Part shown: piece by piece, positions 37,001 through 47,800 of the stretch
Position numbering within the stretch: position 1 is the first letter of the stretch
Layout: each line of letters opens with the position of its first letter
Source: Ciona intestinalis
Taxonomy: Eukaryota > Chordata > Ascidiacea > Phlebobranchia > Cionidae
Direction of reading: 5' to 3'
DNA length: 64,000 bases
Assembly: GCF_000224145.3 (NCBI RefSeq)
Contig: NC_020167.2
Location: 862,927-926,926 of the forward strand
Translations under genes and position numbers: made by a program
Notes under the pieces: generated by a model
Database searches by the model: none
What the model saw: the letters and a program-made list of their open reading frames with translations, nothing else
What the model was told of the DNA's origin: nothing

Positions 37001-40000
37001 CCACTAGGTTAGAGAAATTACCATTTTAAGCATCTTATATCCAAGGACACATACTCCCATTATGGTAGCATCAGAAAATCTTGGACGTTGGTGCCTGGTT
37101 AAAAGGCAATCACGCTACCAACGTGTTGCATAACTTTGGCGCTTAAATAATCCTGCCTTGTGCACATAGGGGTTTAAGGATCAAGTATACAGAGCAAGAA
37201 GAAAGGAATTCGCAGACATTGCATTTAACTACAGACAGTAAGTGCGAATTTTCTATTTGTACCATGTAAAAGTATCCATGAAATAATTGTAATAAAGCAG
37301 TAGGAAACAAACTTTAATTTTTATTTTGGGAAAAGCAAACCATGCTCTGGCGTAGTAAATGCGTTTGCGGTTGTTCGTAATAGGGGACACAATCTGCAGA
37401 AGCAGAACACATCAACAAGACATTCCGGCCCGTTGCCCAGTTAATTAGCGCGCCTGCCTCTAACCCCAGGCCATATATACGTCCAAGACTTCCGGCTGCT
37501 ACCATTGGGGGCGTATGTGTCCTCGGGTAAGACAAGCGGGGTATCCGTCATAGAATAAAACAAAAAAGTTACCCAAAAAGTAGCTCATAATCTGGCACAA
37601 AGTTTATATGATACATAACACCGGTGTTGTAAAGACTATCGTTTTTTAGCCACGCGAGAATGAAGTTAGTTATATTCATAAATTATTTGAAAGACTTATC
37701 TTTATTATTCCATAATAACAAAAATGTGCGTAACAGTGGCCAGCCAATACCTCGAGTTACCTACACTGAAGAAGAAAGAAAAACTTGGTAAGTTATTCAC
37801 ATCGCCAAACATTTGCCCTGTTTATCATTTATGCTTTTTGTTGCCAAGATTATGAAAGTGTTCGAATTATGTGTTATATTAATACCAGCTCGTATATGTT
37901 TCCATTTGTTTTTGTGTTTCATATCATTTTAATTGCGACTCAAAAATTAATCACCGCTTGGTTTTGTTGGACTGCAGCAGACTGCCATGCAGTCTCTTTT
38001 ACTGTCATTATAAAAGTTGAATAAATTTCATGCATTTTAAACGAGAACTGATGACTCAAAATATATAAAATACACTTTTTTAAGAAGTTTTGCAAAAGTT
38101 GAATAAATTTATTGTATTTTAAACGAGAACGGATGACTCATAAAATTTAAAGTACAATTTTTTAAGAAGGTTTGGCTAATTGATGTTTGGCACTATTTGT
38201 TTAATTACCTTTTACATTATTTTTTTATAAATACAGGGGGACAATTTTCAACAAGCTGACAAACTTATTTCCAACTCATGCGTGTCGTGAGTTCAATCGC
38301 GTGTTCCCCCTGCTACAGGAAAACTGTGGCTACACCGCTGATAGCATTCCACAACTTGAAGATATTTCACAATTTCTGCAAAGTAGGATGAATAAGTTGT
38401 ATTATATCATAACGGAGTAACAAAATACTCCATTTCCAATGTTGCCAAATTTAGATAATATTCTTTCATTTTTTAAATAAGATAATAACTTATTAAAAAA
38501 ACGTTGCCTTTAGTTAAGGTACCTTAATTGTATTTTCATATCGATCTCATTTTAAGAAACCACCGGTTTTCGGCTCCGACCTGTGGCTGGCCTTCTATCA
38601 TCTCGTGATTTCCTGGCTGGACTGGCTTTCCGTGTCTTTCATTCGACACAGTACATACGACATCCTTCCATGCCTTTATATACCCCGGAACCGTAAGAGT
38701 TTTTTAAACTTATATATTTCGGTTGTTTTTTTGACTAATTATTATTCAATGTTCACAAAACCGACTTTAATTTTTCCCATTCATGTACTACAAAATATTT
38801 AGCATTTAATTATGGTTTACAGTTACTAAATATTGCCCGATTTAGGTATAGTAGAGTAGAGCAGGTGGGACACCGTTTTATTCTTTTTTCCCTCCATTTG
38901 CTAGGAAACAAAGAACATGAATTACAAAGCCTTATATCCTGACGATTCCCATAGACCGCTTTTTATTGTTTAAAACACGATCAGGATATTTGATATTATG
39001 TGCTAAAGGTGTCCCGTTTTCCCCACCTTAATTACCATACTGCACTTAAATTTTTTTGCATTTTTAATTTTCAGAGATGTTTGCCACGAGTTAATAGGTC
39101 ACGTGCCGCTATTTAGTGATCCGGCATTTGCTCAATTCTCACAAGAAATAGGTCTTGCATCACTCGGAGCTCCAGATGAATGGATTGAAAAGTTGGCCAC
39201 GTGTTATTGGTTTACTGTAGAGTTTGGTCTCTGTCGACAAGAGGGGGAATTAAAAGCGTATGGGGCAGGTCTTCTATCTTCATTTGGAGAACTTCAGTAT
39301 TGCTTGAGTGATAAACCCAAGGTTCAAGAATTTGATCCGATAAAAACAGGAGAGCAGGTGAGCGATTTGAAGGCTGGATTCATATACAGCAAGATGCAAA
39401 TTAAGTCTCATATTAAAAATGCACCTAAAGTTACCCAAATTTAATTTTAGCACATTATATATAGTAGGGTGAGGGAAATGGGACACCTCTTCATCCTATT
39501 TTCTCGCCCCATTTAGTGGGAAACAAAGAAAAATCAAAGAAATATAAAACCTTATTATCACGACTTCCATAGACCGTTGTTAATTGTTTAAAACACGATC
39601 AGGATATTTGGATATTATGTCCTAAGGTGTCCCATCTTCGCCCCCTACTAAACGTTAAAGATATTGAGGAGCGACAAATATAAATCTAAATAGCTTCTTT
39701 TTATTTAGAAATACCCAATCACGGAATACCAGCCAATATACTTCGCAACTGAGAGCTTTGAATCTGCAAAGAGTAAAATGCAAGCTTTGTGTGAATTGAT
39801 CCCACGCCCTTTCTCTGTGAGGTACAACCCATACACCTTATCAGTTGAAGTGTTGGACACAAAGGACAAGTTACTGCAATTTGCTCATCAAATGCAAGGT
39901 GTGTTCTCATTAGTTTACCATATTTTACTTATTTGTTGTATTACTTTTAATCCTATTTTGTGTTTGCAGGTGATTTTAGCATTTTAAAAGATGCTTTAAA

Positions 40001-40013
40001 CAGAATTCTGTAA
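34064..40013 (+). CDS. PAH: Phenylalanine 4-hydroxylase
   Basis: Cytosolic tetrahydrobiopterin- and iron-dependent conversion of phenylalanine to tyrosine. Visible exons: 34064-34096, 35512-35619, 35788-35971, 36580 into the gap at 36652, 37170-37237, 37737-37787, 38237-38382, 38557-38692, 39075-39357, 39709-39898, 39970-40013; about 440 residues (human 452). Order seen: short N-terminus, ACT regulatory domain ([19 protein letters not shown]), [87 protein letters not shown] with both iron His, [10 protein letters not shown] with the iron Glu, [27 protein letters not shown], and a C-terminal tetramerisation segment. The ACT domain and closest match favour PAH over tryptophan or tyrosine hydroxylase. 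Only about six codons should be lost in the gap. Introns hold MITEs and SINEs. Confidence 0.95.
34394..35078. mobile_element. MITE copy spanning an assembly gap
   Basis: Starts TATAGTAGGGTGGGGGAAAA, then N from 34427 to 34860 (434 N), then the distal half of a reverse-orientation copy ending CCCATCTTCCCCCACCC at about 35032. A further terminus (GTGTCCCATTTCCCCCCAAC) follows at 35048-35076. Probably two or more nested or tandem copies, in PAH intron 1. Confidence 0.7.
36086..36288. mobile_element. MITE copy in PAH intron
   Basis: AATAGGGTGGGAGAAGATGG to GTCCCATTTTTCCTTACACT, internal blocks intact. Confidence 0.75.
36652..36701. other. Assembly gap (50 N) in PAH exon 4
   Basis: The N run begins one base after the Glu codon of LTYGSE and removes the end of exon 4 and its donor. 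By comparison with human PAH only about 17 coding bases are missing before the GFKD exon. Confidence 0.95.
36757..37135. repeat. Two SINE pieces, opposite strands
   Basis: 36757-36935 is a plus-strand middle and tail (A run, ATCACCCAC, GTTTTCCGGCCACGCGAGGA, ACATTCATTTATTC). 36940-37135 is a minus-strand head and body (the complement reads GATGCTACCATAATGGGAGT). They lie tail to tail in the PAH intron after exon 4. Confidence 0.6.
37426..37684 (+). mobile_element. tRNA-derived SINE, nearly full length
   Basis: A-box-like GTTGCCCAGTTAATTAGCGC, then GGCTGCTACCATTGGGGGCG, GGGTAAGACAAGCGG and the tail GCCACGCGAGAATGAAGTTA. In the PAH intron between exons 5 and 6. Confidence 0.7.
38012..38172. repeat. 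~80-bp tandem duplication
   Basis: Two diverged copies (38012-38093 and 38094-38172) starting AAAAGTTGAATAAATTT and sharing TTTTAAACGAGAAC and TTTTTTAAGAAG. In a PAH intron. Confidence 0.8.
38847..39036. mobile_element. MITE copy, PAH intron
   Basis: TATAGTAGAGTAGAGCAGGT to GTGTCCCGTTTTCCCCACC, reverse orientation, ending about 40 bp before exon 9. Confidence 0.75.
39458..39652. mobile_element. MITE copy, PAH intron
   Basis: TATAGTAGGGTGAGGGAAAT to CCCATCTTCGCCCCCTACTA, reverse orientation, between exons 9 and 10. Confidence 0.8.
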
Positions 40014-40699
40014 AGGTATAACAAACTGTGTGTGCAATGTAAAAATATGCTTGTAGATTTTCGCTTGTCCTATATCAGGAAAGTGGTGTTCGTAAATGCT
40101 GGTTTCGTGATTGTTTCTTTATCCCGCAATTGTTGTCATTATAAGACCTGCTGTTAATCTGTGTTTTTAGTAGCGCTTTGTGTGTTTTACTATGCCAATA
40201 TAAAACGTTTGTATTTGTGGGCCTTATTGTGTGACACGAATATTTGGGGTTTGGTTTGTAGCACATGGTGTGCAAAACTTTCATTTATAGAGCACGCAAG
40301 CAGCTTCACCCGGTGCCCTTGTTACTACAGTAATGAGAAACTGCGTATAAGTTACGCAATCGTTATATCATATGGTTATGAAAAAATATTTTGGTTATTT
40401 GTGCGTATATTCCAATTTCCAAGACACAGTTGTACAATTCGATTGCAAGTTAAAGCAGTTATACAAACCTATAGAATTCTCTGTCAAGGCGGGTTTACAC
40501 TAACGCCGATAACAAGTAACTCGGAAGGATGGGCGGCTATGTGACGTAATTCTCTTTCCGGGATAGTTTCGTTTGTTTTCGTTGCATATTTACGCTGCAA
40601 CGGTTGAATGAATGCAACTTACTATGGTTTTAATCTCTTTGGCACTTAATCTTAAAATTTTATAGGCATACATATTCTTTTTTTTTTGATTTTTGCGCA

Positions 40700-40857
40700 A
40701 TGCTTTTATCCTTACGGCGAGACACATCAATATTGTGGCGCGGCGTCCCTTGTTTTATGGCGCGTCGCCGTCGTGTGCCACGCAAAAATGTTGGGGTTCC
40801 ATTCTTTCAACCACCGTACTCTAAAACAGTGTACAGAACTTCAGAGTACGTGAATTG
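40700..40857 (+). CDS. Orphan first-exon candidate
   Basis: An ATG opens a 52-codon frame that ends at a good donor, AATTG|GTGAGT. The predicted peptide starts MLLSLRRDTSILWRG and continues MARRRRVPRKNVGVPF and ends SEYVN; it is basic with few acids, as in a mitochondrial targeting region. GC content is well above the flanks. I do not recognise the protein. Joining to PNPLA exons 2 or 3 gives immediate stops, so it is not an alternative PNPLA start. No continuing exon was found before 41852; an inverted-repeat element begins 60 bp downstream. It could be a small uncharacterised gene, a broken one, or chance. Confidence 0.4.
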
Positions 40858-41144
40858 GTGAGTACCATATGGTCCCAAATTCATTTTACCGTTTCGGGTC
40901 TATTATACTCTTTAGATGGGACTATACAAAGAAGACGGAAAGCTTTTTCCGCTAGGTGTCGGTAATTATTTAAATTAAAAAATACGGAAAAACGAACAAA
41001 ACAGCACTACAAAGTGTTAATAAGTGTAAAACAAATTAATTAAATAATAAAAATACCTTTCTAAATACACAAAACACTAGTAAGAACATATTCCCCACAC
41101 TAGGTCGGTTATATACGCTCTTTCGTTGCGTTCACTGTCGTCGA

Positions 41145-41211
41145 GTCTGTGGTGTAGCGGTCGTAAACTCTCTTTGTGTCATTTTTACCGGGTTCGAGTC
41201 CCGCACAGTGG
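41145..41211 (+). ncRNA. tRNA-like sequence inside a TIR element
   Basis: Has an A-box-like TGGTGTAGCGG and a perfect B box GGTTCGAGTCC within a good T-arm (CCGGGTTCGAGTCCCG), plus GTCTGTG facing CACAGTG. At 67 nt it is short, the acceptor stem has mismatches and no canonical anticodon arm is evident. More likely a tRNA pseudogene or SINE head than a working tRNA. A T run downstream could end Pol III transcription. Confidence 0.45.
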
Positions 41212-41258
41212 AATACTTTTTTATTTAATTTTTTTCAAGTTTTTTTTTTGTTTGACGA

Positions 41259-41290
41259 GTTAGGGGTTACGGGTTACGGGTTAGGGGTTT
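41259..41290 (+). repeat. Telomere-like repeats (TTAGGGG/TTACGGG)
   Basis: GTTAGGGGTTACGGG followed by TTACGGGTTAGGGGTT: four heptamer units close to the TTAGGG telomere motif, inside the TIR element. Confidence 0.6.
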
Positions 41291-41851
41291 ATATCTTATG
41301 TGTATAAACCGTGAAACTAACTGCTCCCCATAGAATAGAGAAACGAATTTGTCATCGCCCCCTAGCGGAAAAAAATTTCCGTATTTTCTGTATAGCTCCG
41401 TGTATACTTTTTCTTCTTCCATTAAAATTTATTCAGTCGTGTACAGGTTTACAGTTAGTTTAACGCGATAAAAGTTAGTTCTCATGTCATCTATGTACAA
41501 TAAATTATACAACTAACCAACTTTGCATCTTACCTGTTTAAATGCTTACTGAATGCATGTTCTTAATATAAGTAATTGACGATTGTGTTGACAGTTAAGT
41601 GATAATCAGTTTCGGGAATGTGGCAATTGCCCAGTACAGCAAATATCATATGATATTGATAGATAGCTCATAGCTGTAAGTTCAGTTACAAAACAAGTTT
41701 CAATTTATTTTGTTAAACAAATGGGCTTTTAGAAGGATAATAACATTTTTAATGATTTAAAATTTGTTTGTAAACAGATTAAAAAATGCCATAAAATGTT
41801 TATGTAATCTGACAAGGAATGAATTAAACTAAGGCCAAGAAAACAAAAACA

Positions 41852-44800
41852 ATGGATTATTTTGGGGCAGTCAATAATTGGTTGGACTTGTTTAATATGT
41901 CGTCTTCTTCAAGTGAAGAAAGCAGCATGGTAAGTTGAGTTTTAGGTCCTTGATAAATGATAAATTGGGTTCATGTTGTTTGTACTTGGTTCCCATTCAA
42001 GTCAACGCTGTGTTGCCTTTTTTCGTACCAGATTCACACCAAAATTATTAATTTTAGACGAAATTCAAACAAAAAATGGTTTTCCTTGCTAAAACCAAAA
42101 TGTGCATGACTTCTTTTGAAATATTTAACAGCCCAAAAGACTACAAATTTAAAAGTTCAAATATAACGACGCAATTAAAGTTAGCAAAGCCGAGACAAAC
42201 CCTAGCTTTTTTAACCATAAGGCTGTGAAAGAATGGGCCCAGCTTGTATGTAAGTGCTTAAATGGTGTATGTAAGAATAAAAAAATTGGAAAGTGTAACA
42301 TTATAGTAAAAATAAAGAAAGGAATGCGTGAACAGGAACATATTTCAGCCCTTTTCTTCTTGGTAATAAGTATTCTAAAACAGGTGTTGTACTTGCCTTG
42401 GTAAAAGCTTTTTAAGTTGATTATATTTGCAAAAAGAATAAAATACCTACTATAGGATATTGTTCCTAAAGTTACCACTTAAAAATGCCGTGTTTAGAAA
42501 AAACTGAACTGTTTTTTCGAGTAATTTCGGTATGACAAAGCAATTTATGCATAATAAATAATATATACATATATATATTGTTTTTTGTCAAGGATGGTAG
42601 TATCAATACCTTTTAACATACTGAAGTGGATCGGTTATTTAAAAGTATCATAATTTGACATTCCCCTAAACTTTCCCATATCCGAGAAAAGGTTGTGAGC
42701 TTACCGTATTTGTTTACACAATGTAAACGTTAAGTTGTATGAAAACGTATTGTTCAAAAATGTTTTATTCTTGATGGTACTCGTTTAAAATGTACACACC
42801 TTTTGCCTGCATTGTTTAAAATTATGCACATTTTTAGCACAATAAGCAGCAATCAATTATTCTTTTTAAACTTGAAATCCTCTTTTTTTACAATCTGGTC
42901 TTCCGAATACAAAGTAACTTTAATGTAGATTTTACTAGATTATATCACGCAGAATACAATAAGATCAAACTGACATATATTATATAAGAAATATGTACCT
43001 AGAGAAATGGATACTGTAGGCATGTAGGCTCTATATTGTCAATAAAAGTTTCAACTTTCAAGTGTAAATAAACGAAATAAAAGTTAAGTTGCAACCCAGT
43101 AACTGTAGAAAGTTGATCATCACCTAGGCCAAGTGATTTAACTGGTAATCTGTTTTGTATTGTTGTTCTCTTATTTACAAACAATAACATAAACAGGATA
43201 TAGGCCTACGCAATGAAATATACGTCAGCCTATGAGTGAATGTTTGTTTCATATTAAGTTGTGTGTTGTTGCATTCTGTAGTGCAGTCTTTTGAAGCCAG
43301 TTGAAATATGCTAGTTAATATTGAACAGTCTAGAGCCTACTGTTGCTGACATATGTTGACCAGTGTTTGCTTTTGAGTAGATGTTATAAAATGTTTCTCT
43401 TCCAAACCAACTTGTATATTTGGAACTTTGGATGTATTTTATTGCTTTTGTGGTTCTGTATCTTTACTATATTGAACTTATTTAAGGTGGTGATGTGGGT
43501 TGGAGCAATTGCAACATTATTGCTCGTGTTTCTTACTTTCGCTTATTTCTTCAAGACCAAGATGCAAGTGCCTGGTAAGTACCAACCCATCAAATAGTTT
43601 GCAAAATAATAGGATATTATATATATATAGTTTATAACCAGACCTTTTTTCAACTAAAGTACTTCTTTGTACTTTTAAATTAGATTATACCTCCAAATCA
43701 CTTATCAAGTGAAACCAGGTGTTGAAATAGAAGAGGTTTCAGAAAGTAAGAAATATGTATATACAAACGAAACATTAGTTCAAAGGAAAAGTTATATCAA
43801 CAAGTTATATTATAATTGTTAAACAATGATCTTGGTTTATATTATGATCGATTTTTTCAGTTATATCAATACCTGAAGTGGAATCAAACAAGAAATACAG
43901 GTTCAGGAAAAGGGATAAAGTCCAGTTTTATGCTCGAAAAGTATTTCGCAAGGTAATCTTTCTGTTTATTTGTTACTGTCGAATCCTAAGTTTTATTTGT
44001 TGACCTTTTTATTTGTTGTTTTCCAAGATTTAAATAGTGTTCTAATAACATTTTTTAAAATAGGGTAGAGATACAGCTTCCAAGCTACAAAAGCAAGTGT
44101 CCATGATAAAGGAAGGTGTCAGTGTGCCGGAGTATTCAAGATCTGGTCGAAGACTTGATAACAGAGAAAGAATGATGATTTTAGCAAAGCGAATGTTTAG
44201 TGGGAAAAAAGGTCCATCGTTACTTCTGAAAAAAGAACTTCCTTCTTTACTCCTGGAAGCTGACCAGGAGGAAGAGCAATTTCCTAATCTTCCCGAAGAA
44301 GTGATGTACCTTCTGCAGAGTGTTAAGTATGTTTATGTTGTATGAACAATTGTAAATAGGGAATCATAAAAAAGTTTGTTTTTTGTATTTGAGGTTTGGC
44401 TTTAGTGGATAGTTAAGTTTGTGATAACTTGTGCCTATACATAATTTAATACACAATAATCACACGATATATGCATTATGGTCATAATGTACAATATATA
44501 CTTTGAAATAATTTTAATTTTATCCAGGTAGGTAATAGTATAGGTATGTAATGTATTGTGTAGGCGTACTATCTTATATCGTGTAATAGAAATGGAATTA
44601 AATAGCTATATGACTAAGTACTGGTTTATTAACATCCTAAGCTTCCCAGTAAGTTTTAATTATAAATAGGCATTAGCTTAATCATTTTTGTTTACAGAGT
44701 GTTTGGTCACTTCGAGAAAGGTGTTTTCCTTCAACTATGTCGTCATATGGAAACCATTAACCTCGCACAAGGGGATTACCTTTTTAAAGTTGGAGAAGAA

Positions 44801-47800
44801 GATAAATGGCTTTATGTGGTGCAGGAAGGACAAGTCAACTTGTTTATCAATGAAGGAAATAATGAGGTGTTTGTATTGTAAACACCTAGTTCGGTAGAAA
44901 CATGTTGATATTTTAATACTAATACAAATTCTTTCTTATCATTACTTTGTTTAATTTTTTAGTTTCAATAATTAGTTTGTCACTGTTTCTTGTTAACTAC
45001 ACTGGATAATCAAAGTATTACTGCATAAAATATATGTATTTAACTATTTGTTGTATCTTTAGGTAAAACTGAGTGAGTTATGTGCAGGAGAAAGTTGCAC
45101 AGTCTTCTCAGCANNNNNNNNNNNNNNNNNNNNNNNNNNNNNNNNNNNNNNNNNNNNNNNNNNNNNNNNNNNNNNNNNNNNNNNNNNNNNNNNNNNNNNN
45201 NNNNNNNNNNNNNNNNNNNNNNNNNNNNNNNNNNNNNNNNNNNNNNNNNNNNNNNNNNNNNNNNNNNNNNNNNNNNNNNNNNNNNNNNNNNNNNNNNNNN
45301 NNNNNNNNNNNNNNNNNNNNNNNNNNNNNNNNNNNNNNNNNNNNNNNNNNNNNNNNNNNNNNNNNNNNNNNNNNNNNNNNNNNNNNNNNNNNNNNNNNNN
45401 NNNNNNGTAAGATAAGACATAGATTCAAACTTTTTTTGACCCACTATGGTCATGCTGCATTTGAATCTACTAGGCAAATATGCAGCACATCAATAGTTTG
45501 ATAATGTTCACTTTACTATTTTAAACAACACATGCCTAATATTTGTTCATAGTTATAATTAAATAAACAAAACTTTATGGCTTAGGAAGAACCAAAGTTT
45601 TAAAAAGTAAGCTACAATAATATCATTACATTTTTTTGACTTAATATATATATCAATTTTAGACTTCCAGCAAATGCTTTCAGTGAAGCATTTAAGAATC
45701 GAAAAGAATCTCTTGTTCAAATTGTGCAAGTCATTATGACCCGTATGCAGCGTGTCACTTTCCTTGCCCTGCATAATTATCTTGGTCTTTCACAAGAATT
45801 ATTGCGACCAGTAAGCATTATTATCACCTTTAATTATTTAAGTGCTGCTGTTTTTTACATAACCTACAAACAAATATAGTGAAAAATTCATGTTAATGTA
45901 TATTGTTTCAATGTTTCATCAAGATGCAAAAACAGTATATATATAGCATGTAACAGTACTTTGTGCAATTTTTTAATCTTTGGTTGTTGTGTATAAATTG
46001 TTTTATATATATACATTGTATTTAATTATATATTTGGAATTTGTCACTTTGGATAATTACTAACATTAATACTAATACACATCATATGATTTATTACTTT
46101 CAAGAAGAATCGTTAAGAATGTTTTTATCCTCTGCTTGGTTCAAATATGTAAATATTACTTTTTTAACATTTCACTTGTAAATAATGTGATTCAGACAAA
46201 CAGAGTATCTGATGATCAACTTTCAATAAGGAAAATGTCGTCGTCAAATATTTTGTCTGAACTCGTGGAACGACACAGGTAAGCTTTTGTATATCAAACA
46301 GTAGAGAATATAATTACTGACTAAACGTCATCATTTCTTCAAAGTTTGAGTTCCGCTGACTTGAAAGAACAACTTGCCCATAAAGATGATACACCCGATG
46401 CCAAACATGAAGAAGAAGTCGTTTCCACAACCATATTACCTCGCTCCAAGTCGCAACCCGTTGTGATAAATGTAACAAACTTTTTAAATTTTCAAATTTA
46501 TCACCAAAACTCACATTTACATTTGAACAGAATGGTGGAAAAGTGAAGCAGATTCGATTCAATGAGATTGACACGGTTGTTGATGATAACGATAATGTCT
46601 TTCATAGGTTTGTTAAATGTAATATAAAGTGTGTTTGCTGCCAGGTATAATAATATCTAAAACAGGATTTAAATATTTGTTATTTAAATTTATTATGTTG
46701 GAAATCACTTAAATGGTTGCTCAATGTCATTATTATGTTTTTGATAAATTGATTATGTTTTTAATAAATTTGATTAAAAAATTATGTTTTTGATAAATTG
46801 ATTAATTAATTATAATAACTGTAGAATATGCATAATTATTTAAACAGCACAATGTGCAAGAACCAGTTCAGTAGCATAACCGAGTTACCTTGTATGATGT
46901 ATATGTTTAGTGAGAAAATATTTTAACATCTACAGACAATCGAGTCTACCATCAGATGCAAAAAAACAAATTGATTTTAAAGAAAGTGTTCGTCAAGCTC
47001 AATCTAGATCAATAGATGCTTTTGTAAGAGAACGTGTTTTTAAACTTGTTTATAATAAATGGTATAGTTGGTAATAAAATAATACATAGTTTCAACTACA
47101 ACGGCTGCATATTTACAGTTGTAGGTATGACATTGCATTTTTCTAGGATAAAATGTAATTGCATATATTCCATCTAAGTTACCAACCATGCTCCAGCCAA
47201 GAAATCTAGTTTTTTATTTACCTATTTAACTCACAAACAGTTTCTGTCAACATAGCTTTTATGATAGACAAAAAGAATTAAATTTTTATTTTTGTTTTAA
47301 CTTACTTTAGATGACACCATCACCAAGTGAGGCTTCATGTTCTTGTGACAGCTCATCTGATGTCAAGGTAGTGACAACCTCTCCTATTTTGAATAAATAA
47401 ATGTAACTTACTTTATCCTTGCGTGGCCTGAAAACGACAGTTGTTAAACATACTTTCTTATGTTATTTTTGTATGTGTTATTGTTTTGTTGTCTGTCGTT
47501 TTATTCTTAGTTTTTTTTTCGTCCCTTATAATTATTGAAATTTTTCAAATTAGATTTAGAAGAAAAATCAATTTGTTTGGTCAACATGTTTTATCAAAAG
47601 AAATTTCAGATTATCAATTAATATTTCTAATATTAATATGTATGGTTTTTAATTACATGATGTTGTATGTAGATATTTGAACTGAATGAACCAGAAGTGT
47701 TGGATCTGGTAACTGCAGATCTGTGTCAAGTGTTTGGTATTGATGACAGGGAAATGTTACAAGAACATATCGCTTTACTTAAAGTAGGGGCAGTAGGCTT

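Larger units (their letters stand above)
40918..41400. mobile_element. TIR element, ~480 bp, with tRNA-like core
   Basis: ACTATACAAAGAAGACGGAA and AGCTTTTTCCGCTAGGTGTC at the left match the complement of the right end, CCCCCTAGCGGAAAAAAATT then TCCGTATTTTCTGTATAGCT, over about 40 bp with a few mismatches. No protein is encoded. The interior includes a tRNA-like segment, T runs and telomere-like repeats. Family unknown to me. Confidence 0.65.
40014..41851. other. Intergenic, PAH to PNPLA6/7
   Basis: Holds the PAH 3' UTR, an exon-like ORF at 40700 and an inverted-repeat element at 40918-41400. Beyond these I see only AT-rich sequence leading to the PNPLA start. Confidence 0.6.

Noticed and set aside
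41145..41211. Functional tRNA gene
   Set aside because: Good B box and T-arm, but short, mismatched acceptor stem and no canonical anticodon arm; kept only as tRNA-like.
43343..43597. Membrane protein ORF of 84 codons as a separate gene
   Set aside because: Its second half is PNPLA exon 2 (membrane anchor); the first half is intron read-through before the TTTAAG acceptor.
43692..43747. Extra PNPLA exon between exons 2 and 3
   Set aside because: Using the AATTAG acceptor brings an in-frame TGA after about ten codons; exon 2 joins exon 3 directly in frame.
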